This document shows positions 39,139 through 48,400 of a stretch of DNA of 64,000 nucleotides, one piece after another. Where the stretch lies: NCBI RefSeq assembly GCF_030518235.1, contig NZ_JAULSA010000001.1:1-64000 (forward strand), written 5' to 3'. Position numbers and translations under genes: made by a program. The notes under the pieces were generated by a model. The model had not been told where the DNA came from, did not search any database, and was given only the letters and a program-made list of their open reading frames with translations. The stretch is from Saccharibacillus sp. CPCC 101409 (GTDB taxonomy: Bacteria > Bacillota > Bacilli > Paenibacillales > Paenibacillaceae). Numbering within the stretch: the first letter of the stretch is position 1; every line of letters begins with the position of its first letter.

Positions 39139-39636
39139 ATGGGAATGGAGATCGAACGCAAGTTTTTGCTGGAGGCCGCGCCGGAAGAGCTGATTGCGCG
39201 GGGAGCGTTCGTCCGCAGATCGGAGCAGCGGATCGAGCAGACTTATCTGGCGCTGGACGAAGGGCAGGAAGTGCGGGTGCGCCGCTTGACCGACGCCGAT
39301 ACGGGCGAAGTGGAATACACGCATACGTTCAAAAGAGGCAACGGTCTGAGCCGCGAAGAAATCGAATATTCGATCTCGGCGAGTATTTACGAGCAGCTGT
39401 TTACCGCTTCGGGAGCGGTGCCGCTGACCAAAACGCGCACGACCGGCGAGTGGAACGGAGTTACCGTCGAACTCGACCGTTACGATCAGCTCAACCTGAC
39501 GGTCGCGGAAGTCGAGTTCGATTCCGTCGAAGCCGCGCAGGCGTTTACGCCGCCCGACTGGTTCGGGGAAGACATCAGTTCCAAGCGCGAGTACAGCAAC
39601 AAGAAGGTCTGGAAAGATTTGCAGAACCGCTCGTAA
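39139..39636 (+). CDS. CYTH-domain protein
   Basis: A 165-residue CYTH phosphatase/cyclase-like protein. The N-terminal ExExK motif reads MEIERKF. The tunnel residues appear in EVRVRRL, THTFKRG and VPLTKTRT, and the C-terminal KREYSNKKVW is typical. Family members hydrolyse triphosphates (inorganic triphosphate, thiamine triphosphate) or, rarely, make cAMP; a triphosphatase role is most likely. ATG 39139 was chosen because GAGGAGG lies nine bases before it and the motif begins right after. Confidence 0.85.
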   Translation: MGMEIERKFLLEAAPEELIARGAFVRRSEQRIEQTYLALDEGQEVRVRRLTDADTGEVEYTHTFKRGNGLSREEIEYSISASIYEQLFTASGAVPLTKTRTTGEWNGVTVELDRYDQLNLTVAEVEFDSVEAAQAFTPPDWFGEDISSKREYSNKKVWKDLQNRS

Positions 39637-39763
39637 GATTCGGCTGCGCGCCGATTGATGGAGAAGGGTTGCGCGATAGGCCTTCCACTCCTTTCCACAC
39701 CTTAGTAGAAAGAACGGCAGAAAAGAACAGTGCCTCTTTCCGCTTCGGCGGCAGGGGCTTTTT

Positions 39764-40192
39764 TTGCGAAGAAAAAGAAAAGCGGCGTTGTATATGCTGC
39801 TGGCTGTACTGGGAACCGTGCTGCTGGGTTTCGGATTTCCGGCGAGCGCGGGAAAATTCGCCGCCGCTGCAGGCGCCGCCGTAGGAATCGGCATAGCGGC
39901 GTTCGTGCTGGGACTCGGGCAATCGCTGCGGCTGCTGACGCTGTCTGACGAACAATTCGCGGCGGCGGCGCGCGCGGAGCGCATCGAGCTGCGCGACGAG
40001 CGAAACACGGCCGTTCGCACCCGGGCCGGAGCCGCCGCACACCGCGTAATCGTGCTGCTGCTTATCGCGCTGCTGCTCGGCCTGGGACTTTACGGAGCCG
40101 CGCTGCCGGTGATTCTGGCGGTTTCGGCCGTGCTGCTTACGGATCTGATTCTGCATATGGTTCTGGCCGGTTACTTCGCGCGCAGGATTTGA
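39764..40192 (+). CDS. Small integral membrane protein of unknown function
   Basis: A 142-residue protein with about four hydrophobic helices (residues 7-27, 33-53, 95-113 and 116-138) and a basic start. The short loop in the middle (LSDEQFAAAARAERIELRDE) is charged and cytoplasmic by the positive-inside rule. I do not recognise the family. TTG 39764 is the best start available but its ribosome site (GGCAGGGGC) is weak. Function unknown. Confidence 0.5.
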   Translation: MRRKRKAALYMLLAVLGTVLLGFGFPASAGKFAAAAGAAVGIGIAAFVLGLGQSLRLLTLSDEQFAAAARAERIELRDERNTAVRTRAGAAAHRVIVLLLIALLLGLGLYGAALPVILAVSAVLLTDLILHMVLAGYFARRI

Positions 40193-40281
40193 ACGGCGCG
40201 GACGGGGCGCCGGTTATGGTACAATAAACGCGAACCAACAGGTCTCCGAACGCAGGCAGCGGCGGCCAATACCAAGAAGAG

Positions 40282-40560
40282 GTGATTCCCATCGCGATTC
40301 AATTTCAGATCCAACGCACTCCGAATCCCAACTCCGTGAGAATCGGCGCGGACGCGGTGCTGTTCGAAGGTCCGAAGAGCACATCCGTCAAAAAAGGCGA
40401 GCCGACCGACCATCCGCTGGCGGCGGCGCTTGTCGCAATCGACGGCGTGGACAATATTTTCGGCATGCGCGACTTCGTCACCGTAAGCAAAGAACCGGAT
40501 GCCGATTGGGACAATATCCTTCCCGAAGTCGAAGCGGCGTTCAATACCGTTTACGAATAG
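40282..40560 (+). CDS. NifU-N/Nfu-N-domain protein
   Basis: A 92-residue scaffold-type protein: FQIQRTPNPNSVRI at the start, LAAALVAIDGVDNIFGMRDF in the middle, VTVSKEPDADWDNI near the end. This is the Nfu N-terminal (NFU_N) domain found before NifU-C in Fe-S cluster carriers; the NifU-C domain with its CxxC is absent, so it is a stand-alone N domain. The start is unclear: GTG 40282 lies inside the AAGAGGTG ribosome site, and the codon at proper spacing is ATC 40291, which gives the usual short N-terminus. Confidence 0.75.
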   Translation: MIPIAIQFQIQRTPNPNSVRIGADAVLFEGPKSTSVKKGEPTDHPLAAALVAIDGVDNIFGMRDFVTVSKEPDADWDNILPEVEAAFNTVYE

Positions 40561-40578
40561 CGGCAACTTCAATCGACC

Positions 40579-40645
40579 CGCAAACGCCTTTGCCGGTCCG
40601 GCGAGCATCGTCCGGATTCGCGCGGGGCGTTTTGCGGTTTCGCTT
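40579..40645 (+). terminator. Terminator after the NFU_N gene
   Basis: CGCAAACGCC (40579-40588) pairs with GGCGTTTTGCG (40626-40636), one bulge. An inner GCCGGTCCGGC hairpin is also visible. Confidence 0.55.
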
Positions 40646-40823
40646 TTCGGAGTTCGCCGGCACGGTTATTAACTTATTAGAAGATACGGCGGCCGGGCGG
40701 CCGGAATCCGTTTGATAAAAAGACGGCAGGTAAAGCGGCTGCGTATCCCGAATCTAAGTAAAGATGCCGATATAACTCCGATATAACTAAAGATGCTTAT
40801 TAACGATAAAGGTGGTTGTTCCG

Positions 40824-41495
40824 ATGTTTGAATTCGACCAAATTCCATTTGCCGCCGAGTTTGCGGAAAATCCCGAGCCGAGATGTCCCTGCATTCTGCT
40901 GCTGGACACCTCGTATTCGATGAGCGGACAGCCGATTACCGAGCTGAACCGCGGCCTGGCCGCTTTTAAGGAAGAGCTGATGACCGACAGCATGTCCGTC
41001 AAGCGGGTCGAACTCGCGGTCGTCAGCTTCGGCCCGGTCCAGGCGACGTCCGAATTCGGGACGCCCGACGATTTCTATCCGCCGACGCTGACGGCGAGCG
41101 GCAATACGCCGATGGGCGAAGCGATCGAGAAAGCGGTCTCCATGCTGGAGAACCGCAAGAATGTGTACAAACAAAACGGCATTTCCTATTACCGGCCGTG
41201 GATCTTCCTGATTACGGACGGAGCCCCGACCGACAGCTGGCAGCGGGCGGCGTCGCTGGTGCGGGAAGGGGAAGCGGCAAAGTCGTTTATGTTCTTCGCG
41301 GTCGGCGTCGAGAACGCCGATATGAACGTGCTCGGACAGATTGCGACGCGCGCGCCGCTGAAGCTCAAAGGTCTGCGCTTTGCGGATTTGTTCTCCTGGC
41401 TGTCGAACTCGCTGAATTCGGTGTCGCACTCCACGCCCGGCGATCAGATCCGGCTGGAGAATCCCGCTTCGCCGGAAGGCTGGGCTTTGATCTGA
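40824..41495 (+). CDS. TerY-like vWA-domain protein
   Basis: A 223-residue single vWA domain with an intact [16 protein letters not shown] (Asp about 28), a Thr in [10 protein letters not shown] and [12 protein letters not shown]. It belongs to the TerY group. ATG 40824 follows AAGGTGG at seven bases. The stop overlaps the PP2C gene start (TGATG), and that gene overlaps the kinase gene; vWA, PP2C phosphatase and kinase together make the TerY-P triad described by comparative genomics as a phosphorylation-based stress or metal-linked signalling unit. Cytoplasmic; partner unknown. Confidence 0.85.
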   Translation: MFEFDQIPFAAEFAENPEPRCPCILLLDTSYSMSGQPITELNRGLAAFKEELMTDSMSVKRVELAVVSFGPVQATSEFGTPDDFYPPTLTASGNTPMGEAIEKAVSMLENRKNVYKQNGISYYRPWIFLITDGAPTDSWQRAASLVREGEAAKSFMFFAVGVENADMNVLGQIATRAPLKLKGLRFADLFSWLSNSLNSVSHSTPGDQIRLENPASPEGWALI

Positions 41496-42283
41496 TGTGG
41501 AGGTATGCGCATGTCTCCGTCCGCGGCACGTCGCATGCGAAGACGGACAAACCCTGCCAGGACTTCTCGCTGTGCACGACGCTTGCCGGGCCCGGCGGAG
41601 CGCCGGTGCTGCTTGCGGCCGTCTCGGACGGGGCGGGCAGCGCCGAACGTTCGGATAAAGGATCGGAGCTGGCCTGCACCCTATTCGCCGAGGAGGTCGG
41701 CCGTCACCTCGAAAAAGGAGGAGACGTGTCCGGCCTGACTCGCGAATTCGGCGAAGCCTGGCTGGGCCGATTCCAGCGCGCGATACGCAAAAAAGCCGCC
41801 GAATCCGGCTGCCGTTCGCGCGAATACGCCTGTACGTTCCTGGCCGCTGTCGTAGGCGAAGATTCGGCGGTCTTTATGCAGATCGGCGACGGCGCGATCG
41901 TACTCTCTGGCGAGGAGGGCGTTTATATGTGGGAATTCTGGCCCCAGCAGGGCGAATACGAGAACACGACCTATTTCGCGACGCAGAGCGGAGCGCGCAA
42001 GTACTTGCAGCACAGTCTGCGCAGCGGAGCGGCCTGCGGCGAAGTGGCGCTGTTCACCGACGGTTTGCAGCGCCTGGCGCTGCATTACCAGACGCGGACG
42101 GCTTACGAGCCGTTCTTCCGTCCGTTCTTCTCGGCGCTGCGCAGGCAGGAGAAGCCGCAGGACGAACGCTATGGAGCTTCGCTGCGGTCGTTCCTCGATT
42201 CCCCGCGCGTCAATGAACGCACCGACGACGACAAGACCCTTGTACTGGCGACGCGTCTGGCCGGAGCGGAAGGTGCATCATGA
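41495..42283 (+). CDS. PP2C-type Ser/Thr phosphatase of the TerY-P triad
   Basis: A 262-residue PP2C-like phosphatase. Metal-binding motifs: CQDF near the start, AAVSDGAGSAERSDKGSELA (Asp-Gly, with Ala-Gly replacing His-Gly), MQIGDGAIVL and VALFTDGLQR, ending RTDDDKTLVL. The overall plan matches the truncated PP2C of TerY-P operons. ATG 41495 shares bases with the vWA stop. It presumably reverses phosphorylation by the kinase encoded next. The nominal ribosome site lies within the vWA gene (GGAAGG, 41473-41480). Confidence 0.85.
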   Translation: MWRYAHVSVRGTSHAKTDKPCQDFSLCTTLAGPGGAPVLLAAVSDGAGSAERSDKGSELACTLFAEEVGRHLEKGGDVSGLTREFGEAWLGRFQRAIRKKAAESGCRSREYACTFLAAVVGEDSAVFMQIGDGAIVLSGEEGVYMWEFWPQQGEYENTTYFATQSGARKYLQHSLRSGAACGEVALFTDGLQRLALHYQTRTAYEPFFRPFFSALRRQEKPQDERYGASLRSFLDSPRVNERTDDDKTLVLATRLAGAEGAS

Positions 42284-44268
42284 AGAACGCGCACCGGATT
42301 GTAAACGGAAGCGGCGCGGAAGTGATCTTCGGCCGCGAACTGGGGCGGGGCGGCGAAGGCTCGGTGTTCGAGATTCCGGCGCGGCCGGGGCTGGTCGCGA
42401 AGCTGTATCATACGCCGCCGCCGAAAGACAAACAGGAGAAGATCGAAGCGATGGTGCGGCTCAAGACCGAGCAGCTGCTGCGCTTTACGGTCTGGCCTCT
42501 CGACGTGCTGCGCGATTCCGGACGCCGGATCGTGGGCTTTCTGATGCCTCAGCTTGCCGGCAAGGAAATCCATAAGCTCTACGGTCCCAAAACGCGGTTG
42601 AACGAGTTTCCGCAGGCCGGCTATCCTTTTCTTGTACATACGGCGGCCAATCTGGCCCGCGCGTTCGCGGCCGTGCACGAAGCGGGGCATGTGGTCGGCG
42701 ATATCAACCACAGCAATTTCTATGTGACGGACCAGGCCACCATCCTGATGCTGGACTGCGACAGCTTCCAGATCCAGGCCGGCCGGAACCGTTTCGGCTG
42801 CGATGTCGGCATCCCGATGTATATGCCGCCCGAACTGCAGGGCGTAAAGTCGTTTCGCGGCGTAGCCCGCACCCGCAACCACGACAATTTCGGCCTGGCG
42901 GTGTTTATCTTTATGCTCTTGTTTATGGGCCGGCATCCGTTTGCCGGCAAATACGCCGGTTCCGGCGATATGCCGATCGAGCGGGCGATCCGCGAGTTCC
43001 GCTTTGCCTACGGCCCGTCGGCGCCGGCGCGCAAGATGCAGCCGCCGCCGGGCGCGCTGCCGCTTCAGGCGCTGCCGGCGCCGGTGCGGGAGCTGTTCGC
43101 GCGCGCTTTCTCGCAGGAGGCGATGACCAGGCGCCCGGATGCGCTGGAGTGGATCGCCGCGCTGCAGGAGATGGCCGGCGGCCTGGTGCCGTGCCCGCGC
43201 AGCGCCGGGCACCATTATCCCGCGGGCGCGGGGAGCTGCCCGTGGTGCGCCATGGAGGCTGCGACCGGCAGCCTCCTGTTTCACGCGTCGCCGGCCGCCC
43301 GCGCCGCGGCTTCGCCTTCCGGCGCCGCGCGCGAGGCGGCGCCCGAACCCGCCCAGGCGGCCGGCTTCCGCCTGCCGGCCGCCTGGGCCCAGATCCTGCG
43401 CGTGCCGCAGCCGCCGCAGGGACCGGCGCTGCCGGAGCCTGCGGCGCTGAGCGCACCGCCGTCGGCGCCCGTCGCCGCGTGGCTGCGGCGGCGGAGATGG
43501 CGCGCGGGCCTGTCGCTGCTGTCGCTGGCCTCGGCCGCGGCGGCCTGGACGCTCCTGCCGGGCGCCTGGATGCTGACGGCCGGCGTGCTGGCCGGCTTCA
43601 ACCTGCTGCTCGTCGCCGCGGGGCGCGGACGCCGCGCCCTGCGCCGCGAGCGGATGAAGGACCGCGACGAGCTCCGCGTCCGCTGGAGCGAGATGTCCAG
43701 ACGCTACGAGGAAGCGGGCAAAACCGAAGAGTTCGCGAGCAAGCTGCAGGAGCTCGACCAGGCCAGGCGCGAGTACCTGGATCTCGACACCGTCAAAGCG
43801 ACCCGTTTGCGCCGCCTGAGCTCCAGACAGCGGAGCATCCAGCTGCAGGCTTATCTTCGGCAGCACCGGATCGACCAGGCGCAGCTCGACGGCATCGGCC
43901 CGGGCCGCAAAGCGACGCTGTCGCTGTTCGGCATCGAAACGGCGTTTGAAGTCATCCCGAACAAGCTGGCGCGGGTGCCGGGCTTCGGGCCGGCGAATAC
44001 CCGGATGATGCTCGCCTGGCGCGACCGGATCGAGCGGCGCTTCGTATTCGACCCGGTGCGCGGACGCGTGCCCGGCGCCGAGATTATGGCGGTGGAGCGC
44101 GAGATCGAAGCGCGCACCAAAGAGCTGGAACGCCGCCTGGCCGGCGGCCCGTCCGAGCTGACCCGCATTTCCGGCGTTATCCGCGCCAGGCAGGAAGCCG
44201 TTCTGCGCGAAGCGAGCGGCACGGCGCGGGCGCTGGCCCAGGCCGAAGGCGATGTCGAAGCGCTGTGA
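42280..44268 (+). CDS. Protein kinase of the TerY-P triad, with zinc-ribbon and HhH regions
   Basis: A 662-residue protein. Kinase domain residues 15-290: Gly loop LGRGGEGSVFE, Lys 41 in LVAKLY, catalytic loop GDINHSN (Asp 141; HRD replaced) and metal Asp in LDCDSF (161, in place of DFG). Next a Cys/His cluster VPCPRSAGHHYPAGAGSCPW likely forms a zinc ribbon. A Pro/Ala linker and two membrane spans (about 405-450) follow. Then comes a coiled coil, and a helix-hairpin-helix-like region (LDGIGPGRKATLSLFGIETA, later RVPGFGPANTRMML). ATG overlaps the PP2C stop. Target of phosphorylation unknown. Confidence 0.85.
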   Translation: MKNAHRIVNGSGAEVIFGRELGRGGEGSVFEIPARPGLVAKLYHTPPPKDKQEKIEAMVRLKTEQLLRFTVWPLDVLRDSGRRIVGFLMPQLAGKEIHKLYGPKTRLNEFPQAGYPFLVHTAANLARAFAAVHEAGHVVGDINHSNFYVTDQATILMLDCDSFQIQAGRNRFGCDVGIPMYMPPELQGVKSFRGVARTRNHDNFGLAVFIFMLLFMGRHPFAGKYAGSGDMPIERAIREFRFAYGPSAPARKMQPPPGALPLQALPAPVRELFARAFSQEAMTRRPDALEWIAALQEMAGGLVPCPRSAGHHYPAGAGSCPWCAMEAATGSLLFHASPAARAAASPSGAAREAAPEPAQAAGFRLPAAWAQILRVPQPPQGPALPEPAALSAPPSAPVAAWLRRRRWRAGLSLLSLASAAAAWTLLPGAWMLTAGVLAGFNLLLVAAGRGRRALRRERMKDRDELRVRWSEMSRRYEEAGKTEEFASKLQELDQARREYLDLDTVKATRLRRLSSRQRSIQLQAYLRQHRIDQAQLDGIGPGRKATLSLFGIETAFEVIPNKLARVPGFGPANTRMMLAWRDRIERRFVFDPVRGRVPGAEIMAVEREIEARTKELERRLAGGPSELTRISGVIRARQEAVLREASGTARALAQAEGDVEAL

Positions 44269-44565
44269 TTTCTGTCCGCGCCGCTGTCCGGCGGGTTTTT
44301 CCGTTGAATCGAAGCGAAAGATATTTCGTTTGCCTGCGGCAAAGCCGGCAGGAGAATCGCACATTCGTATAACCTCAAATTTCGATAATTGGATCCTGCG
44401 GGCTTTTGCTTTCGCCGGGTCTTTTTATTTGCGGCTTCGTTTGTTTTCCGAATACAGGTTCTTTTGTGTATAATGGAGAAAAGTACCCGCGTTCGAACGG
44501 CAAGTTCGAAACTTACGTTTTTTTACGGGCGTCGGGGCTGCCTGTTCAAAGGCAGAGAGGCGTAT

Positions 44566-45291
44566 GTGCAGGATATGAGCAGGATGAGCGACAAAGATAA
44601 AGCCGTCAAGATCGCGGAAGGAATAGACAAACTGCTCCGAACGCGTTTCGGCAAAGCACCGGATTCACTGAATTTGTCGATGGATTCCGATTGTCTGGTG
44701 ATTCATATGAAAGGGTTTGTACATCCTTTCGAAGCGGCGCTGCTGGCCGAGCAGAGCGAGAAGACGTTCCGCTACACGCGGGAATTGATGATGAAAGCGT
44801 TTGTGCCGGATCTGACCCTTCTGCTGGACGAGGAGAATTTGAACGCGGAAAGTTTTTATTACGATTGGAGCGCCGACGACGCATCCGGCACAATTGTCGC
44901 TTTGTTCCGGAGCGAGCCTTGTCATCGGCAGACCTATATCGGACGGGAAGAACTGCATGTGCGGCTCGATGCCGCTTTGTCGAGATCGCATAAAGTGCCT
45001 TCTTATATCGACTCCTGGTGGGTCGACCCCCGGACGCTCGTTATTTTTCGCAAAGGGATATTCGGGCTGTTGGAGAAAGAACTGTACGACCTGGATTATG
45101 AAGACATTTTAAAAACGGCCAAGCGCAGGCTGGAAAAAAGAACGATAAAACAAAATCTGGACATCGGCCGTTATGTGCGCAGGCGGATGAGCGAGATTTA
45201 CGTCGATTGGAATTTTGGTAAAAGCGACAGCGTTCTCGTCTGCCGCTTCGACAGCGCCCAAAAAACAGAAGCCGGCCGAAGCATCGAATAG
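44566..45291 (+). CDS. DUF2294 (MpsC-like) domain protein
   Basis: A 241-residue protein with two successive DUF2294/MpsC-like domains: LLRTRFGKAPDSLNLSMDSD with FRYTRELMMKAF in the first, then SYIDSWWVDPRTLVIFRKG and LEKELYD in the second. A paralogue lies at 54173. The frame extends upstream to an ATG at 44473, but that ATG sits in a TATAAT-like box. GTG 44566, five bases after AGAGAGG, aligns with the N-terminus of the paralogue and is preferred. The family is linked to the MpsABC bicarbonate/sodium system in Staphylococcus; here no mpsAB genes are nearby and the role is unknown. Confidence 0.75.
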   Translation: MQDMSRMSDKDKAVKIAEGIDKLLRTRFGKAPDSLNLSMDSDCLVIHMKGFVHPFEAALLAEQSEKTFRYTRELMMKAFVPDLTLLLDEENLNAESFYYDWSADDASGTIVALFRSEPCHRQTYIGREELHVRLDAALSRSHKVPSYIDSWWVDPRTLVIFRKGIFGLLEKELYDLDYEDILKTAKRRLEKRTIKQNLDIGRYVRRRMSEIYVDWNFGKSDSVLVCRFDSAQKTEAGRSIE

Positions 45292-45320
45292 AGCGGCCGT
45301 TCCAGTCGTTTAAATACCCG

Positions 45321-45346
45321 GGACTCCCGCAGCGGAGTCCTTTTTT
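45321..45346 (+). terminator. Intrinsic terminator
   Basis: GGACTCC CGCAGC GGAGTCC followed by six T. Confidence 0.9.
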
Positions 45347-45465
45347 GCGTTGTCCAACTTCCCGCTGCGCATGTTCAGTTTTTGTATATGCGCGTGTCCT
45401 ATGCTTCTATTCAGGCGAATGCCGAGCAAGCATGTCTACATAATCGTTGGGGAGGGTAACGCAAA

Positions 45466-48400
45466 ATGAGAAAGAAAATGAGCCTGCTGGTCGTCGGCCT
45501 GCTGCTCGCTGTGCAGATCCTGCAGGGCTTCGGCTTTGCGGCGGGCGCGAGCGCGGAAGAAACGGCGGCAGCGGAGCGGGCGGCGGAAACGTCCGGGCCG
45601 GAGCAGACAGAAACACCGGGCCAGACGCAGGGTATATCCGAGCCGGATCAAGCACAGGATCATGCGGAAGAAGCCGCGCCCGAAACGGGCGGCGGCGAAG
45701 AAGCGGTCGATCCCGACGCAGCCGCGCAAGCGCAGGAGGAAGAAGTCTCCGCTCTGGCGGAAGAAGAACGCGAAGCGGCGCAGATCAAAGAAAACCTGCT
45801 TACAAACGTGGATCTTAAAATCAGAAACGGGGCCGGCGAGTATGTCCCGGTCGATAACGGCGTCGTATACGACCAGAATGCCGGCGTCGAAGTGTACTAC
45901 GAATGGGCGCTGCCGAACGGCCACGGGTACAAAGGCGGCGACTGGTTCGTTTTCCGGCTGCCCGAACAATTCGTGCTCGCCGGCAGCTTGAGCGGCGATC
46001 TCAAATGGGGCGAAGGCTCGGTCGGGACGTTTACGATCGACAAAGACACGCTGGAAGTCAAAATGACGTTCAACGACTCCATCGCCGAATACGACGATGT
46101 GAGCGGAACGCTGTACGCCGAAACGACTTTCAATAAGCAAAAGTTTACCAACAGCACGGAGCAAACGATCGTATTTCCGATCGGCAGCGGGGAGAAGAAA
46201 GTCAGCGTAAAGATCAAACCCGCCGTGGACAAAGCCATTGTCAAGAAAGGCGTTTTCCGGAAAGACGAGAACGGCAAAGAAATCGCCTGGACGATCGACT
46301 TCAACCAAACATTGGCCGAAGTGCGGGACGCCAGGCTGACCGATGTCGTTCCGGCAGGCTTGACGCTGCAACCGGACTCGATCAAGGTCACCCGCCTGAA
46401 CGTCAATATGGACGGAACGGTGACGCCCGAGGGAGAATTCACGGCTTATAAAGTCTCGAAAACGCAGGACGGCAAAGACTTTGAACTGACTTTCGACTCG
46501 GGCGGTATCGATTCTGCTTATCGCGTCGAGTATTCGACCGGCGTCGATGACGGCTTCGAAGGCACCAAAAAGTTTGTCAACACAGCCGTGCTTAGCGGCA
46601 GCAATACCGAATCGCTCAGCGCCGACGCTTCGGTGGAAGTAACGGTCGGCAGGCTGCTGGATAAAAAAATGACGAAGTACAATTCCGAAACGCAGCAGGT
46701 GGATTGGAAAGTTTACTACAACTACGGACAGAATCGGATTGCCGCGGGCGATGCCGTGCTGAAAGATCTGTTCAACGGTACGCAGGAACTGGTCGGCGGC
46801 ACGGCTGGAATCAAAGTCTCCAGCGTAAATCCGTTGGGCGAGCGCGGCGAAGAAGGCAAACAGGAGATCGGTTCTTCGGAATACTCCGTTACCCCGATCG
46901 CGGGCGAGAACGGGCAGAACGGATTCGAGCTTCGCTTTGCCAAAGAGATTAGCTCGGCTTACGTGATCGAATACAGTACCAGAGCCGGCAATCCGGTTTA
47001 CAACGTGAACAAAGAAACCGTAGTCAATACCGTCACAAGCGGCGACAAATCGGCTTCGGACCAGGTCGGAATCGGACAGGTGTTCGGAATCAAGTCTTAC
47101 GTCAAAGCGAACGACAATTATGCGAATAAAACGGTCGGCTGGAAGATCGAGCTGAATCACAACAAACTGCCGATGAACGGCGTTACGATCACCGATAATT
47201 TCCCGAATAGCGGACTGGAACTGCTTCCGGACAGCCTGGTCGTCAACAAGATCGTTAACGGAAAGGTTTCCGGGAAACTGACGCTCGGCGACGATTATAC
47301 GCTGGTTCCGGCGCAGGGCGGCGATTACGCGCAGGGATTCGCGATTGCCTTCGCCGATACACTCCGCGACGAGTACTCGATCGAGTACAACACGAGATTC
47401 AATCTCGACACGCTTCAAGCGGGCAAAACCTTTTTCCGCAACCAGGCGGTCGTCAAATGGACGGACGAAGCGGGGCAGGAGCAAAGCGTGACGACAAGCG
47501 CCGATTTTACGCCCAACGCGGCAACGCTCGCCAACGGCTCCAAATTCGGCAGCTACAACGCGGCAAGCAAAAAAATCACCTGGACGGTAAACGTCAACTA
47601 CAACCTGAAGCAGCTTGCGCAGGCTTCGATCGTCGATACGCTGACGAACGGACAGAGCATGGGCGTAGAGGAATTGAACAGTCTCCGGGTCTTTGAAATG
47701 AAAATTGCGCCCGGAGGCCAGATTTCAAAAGAAACCGAAGTGCCGAAAACCGGGTATGAAGCGGCTTACGACAAGGACGGCGGAAAGCTGACCGTATCGT
47801 TCAAGCAGCCGATCGACACAGGCTATATCCTGATCTTCGATACGACGCTCGACGGAGCGGTCACGACCGGCAGAATTCCGAATACGGCCGTGCTGACGGA
47901 CGGAGCGGCGGCGGTTTCCAAGCCGCTTACAAGCGCCGTCACCGTCGTGCAGGGCGGAGAATTCGTCGCGAAGACCGGCGAACAAAGCAAAGAAGACCAG
48001 GATGCTATCGACTGGACCGTCTGGATCAACCGCGGACAATCCACGGTCGACAAAGCGGTGCTTACGGACAAACCGAGCGCCGATCAGGTCATCCTGAAAG
48101 ATTCGTTCAAATTGTATGCCGCGAACGTGGCGCAGAACGGAGCCGTAACGAAGAACGCGGACCGTTTGCTGCAAGCCGGCACGGATTACAAGGTTGACGT
48201 CACGGTCGACGAGAACGGAGCGGAGTCGTTCGTACTCGGCTTCGCGAAGCAAATTTCCACGCCTTACGTGCTGGAATACCAGACGCTGACCAATGCCAAG
48301 AACGGAACGAAAGTATCGAACGCGCTGAGTTTCATCGGAGAAAACGTCAATAAGGTCAGCCAGGAAACCGGCAAAGAAGTTCTTGTCGCCAGATCTTCCG

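Noticed and set aside
38896-39139. An 81-codon N-terminal extension of the CYTH protein
   Set aside because: It overlaps the end of the Spo0E gene and translates to a low-complexity Gly/Pro/Arg sequence. ATG 39139 has a ribosome site and starts at the CYTH motif.
44473-44566. ATG 44473 as start of the first DUF2294 protein
   Set aside because: It overlaps a TATAAT box and has no ribosome site. The 31 added residues do not align with the paralogue at 54173.
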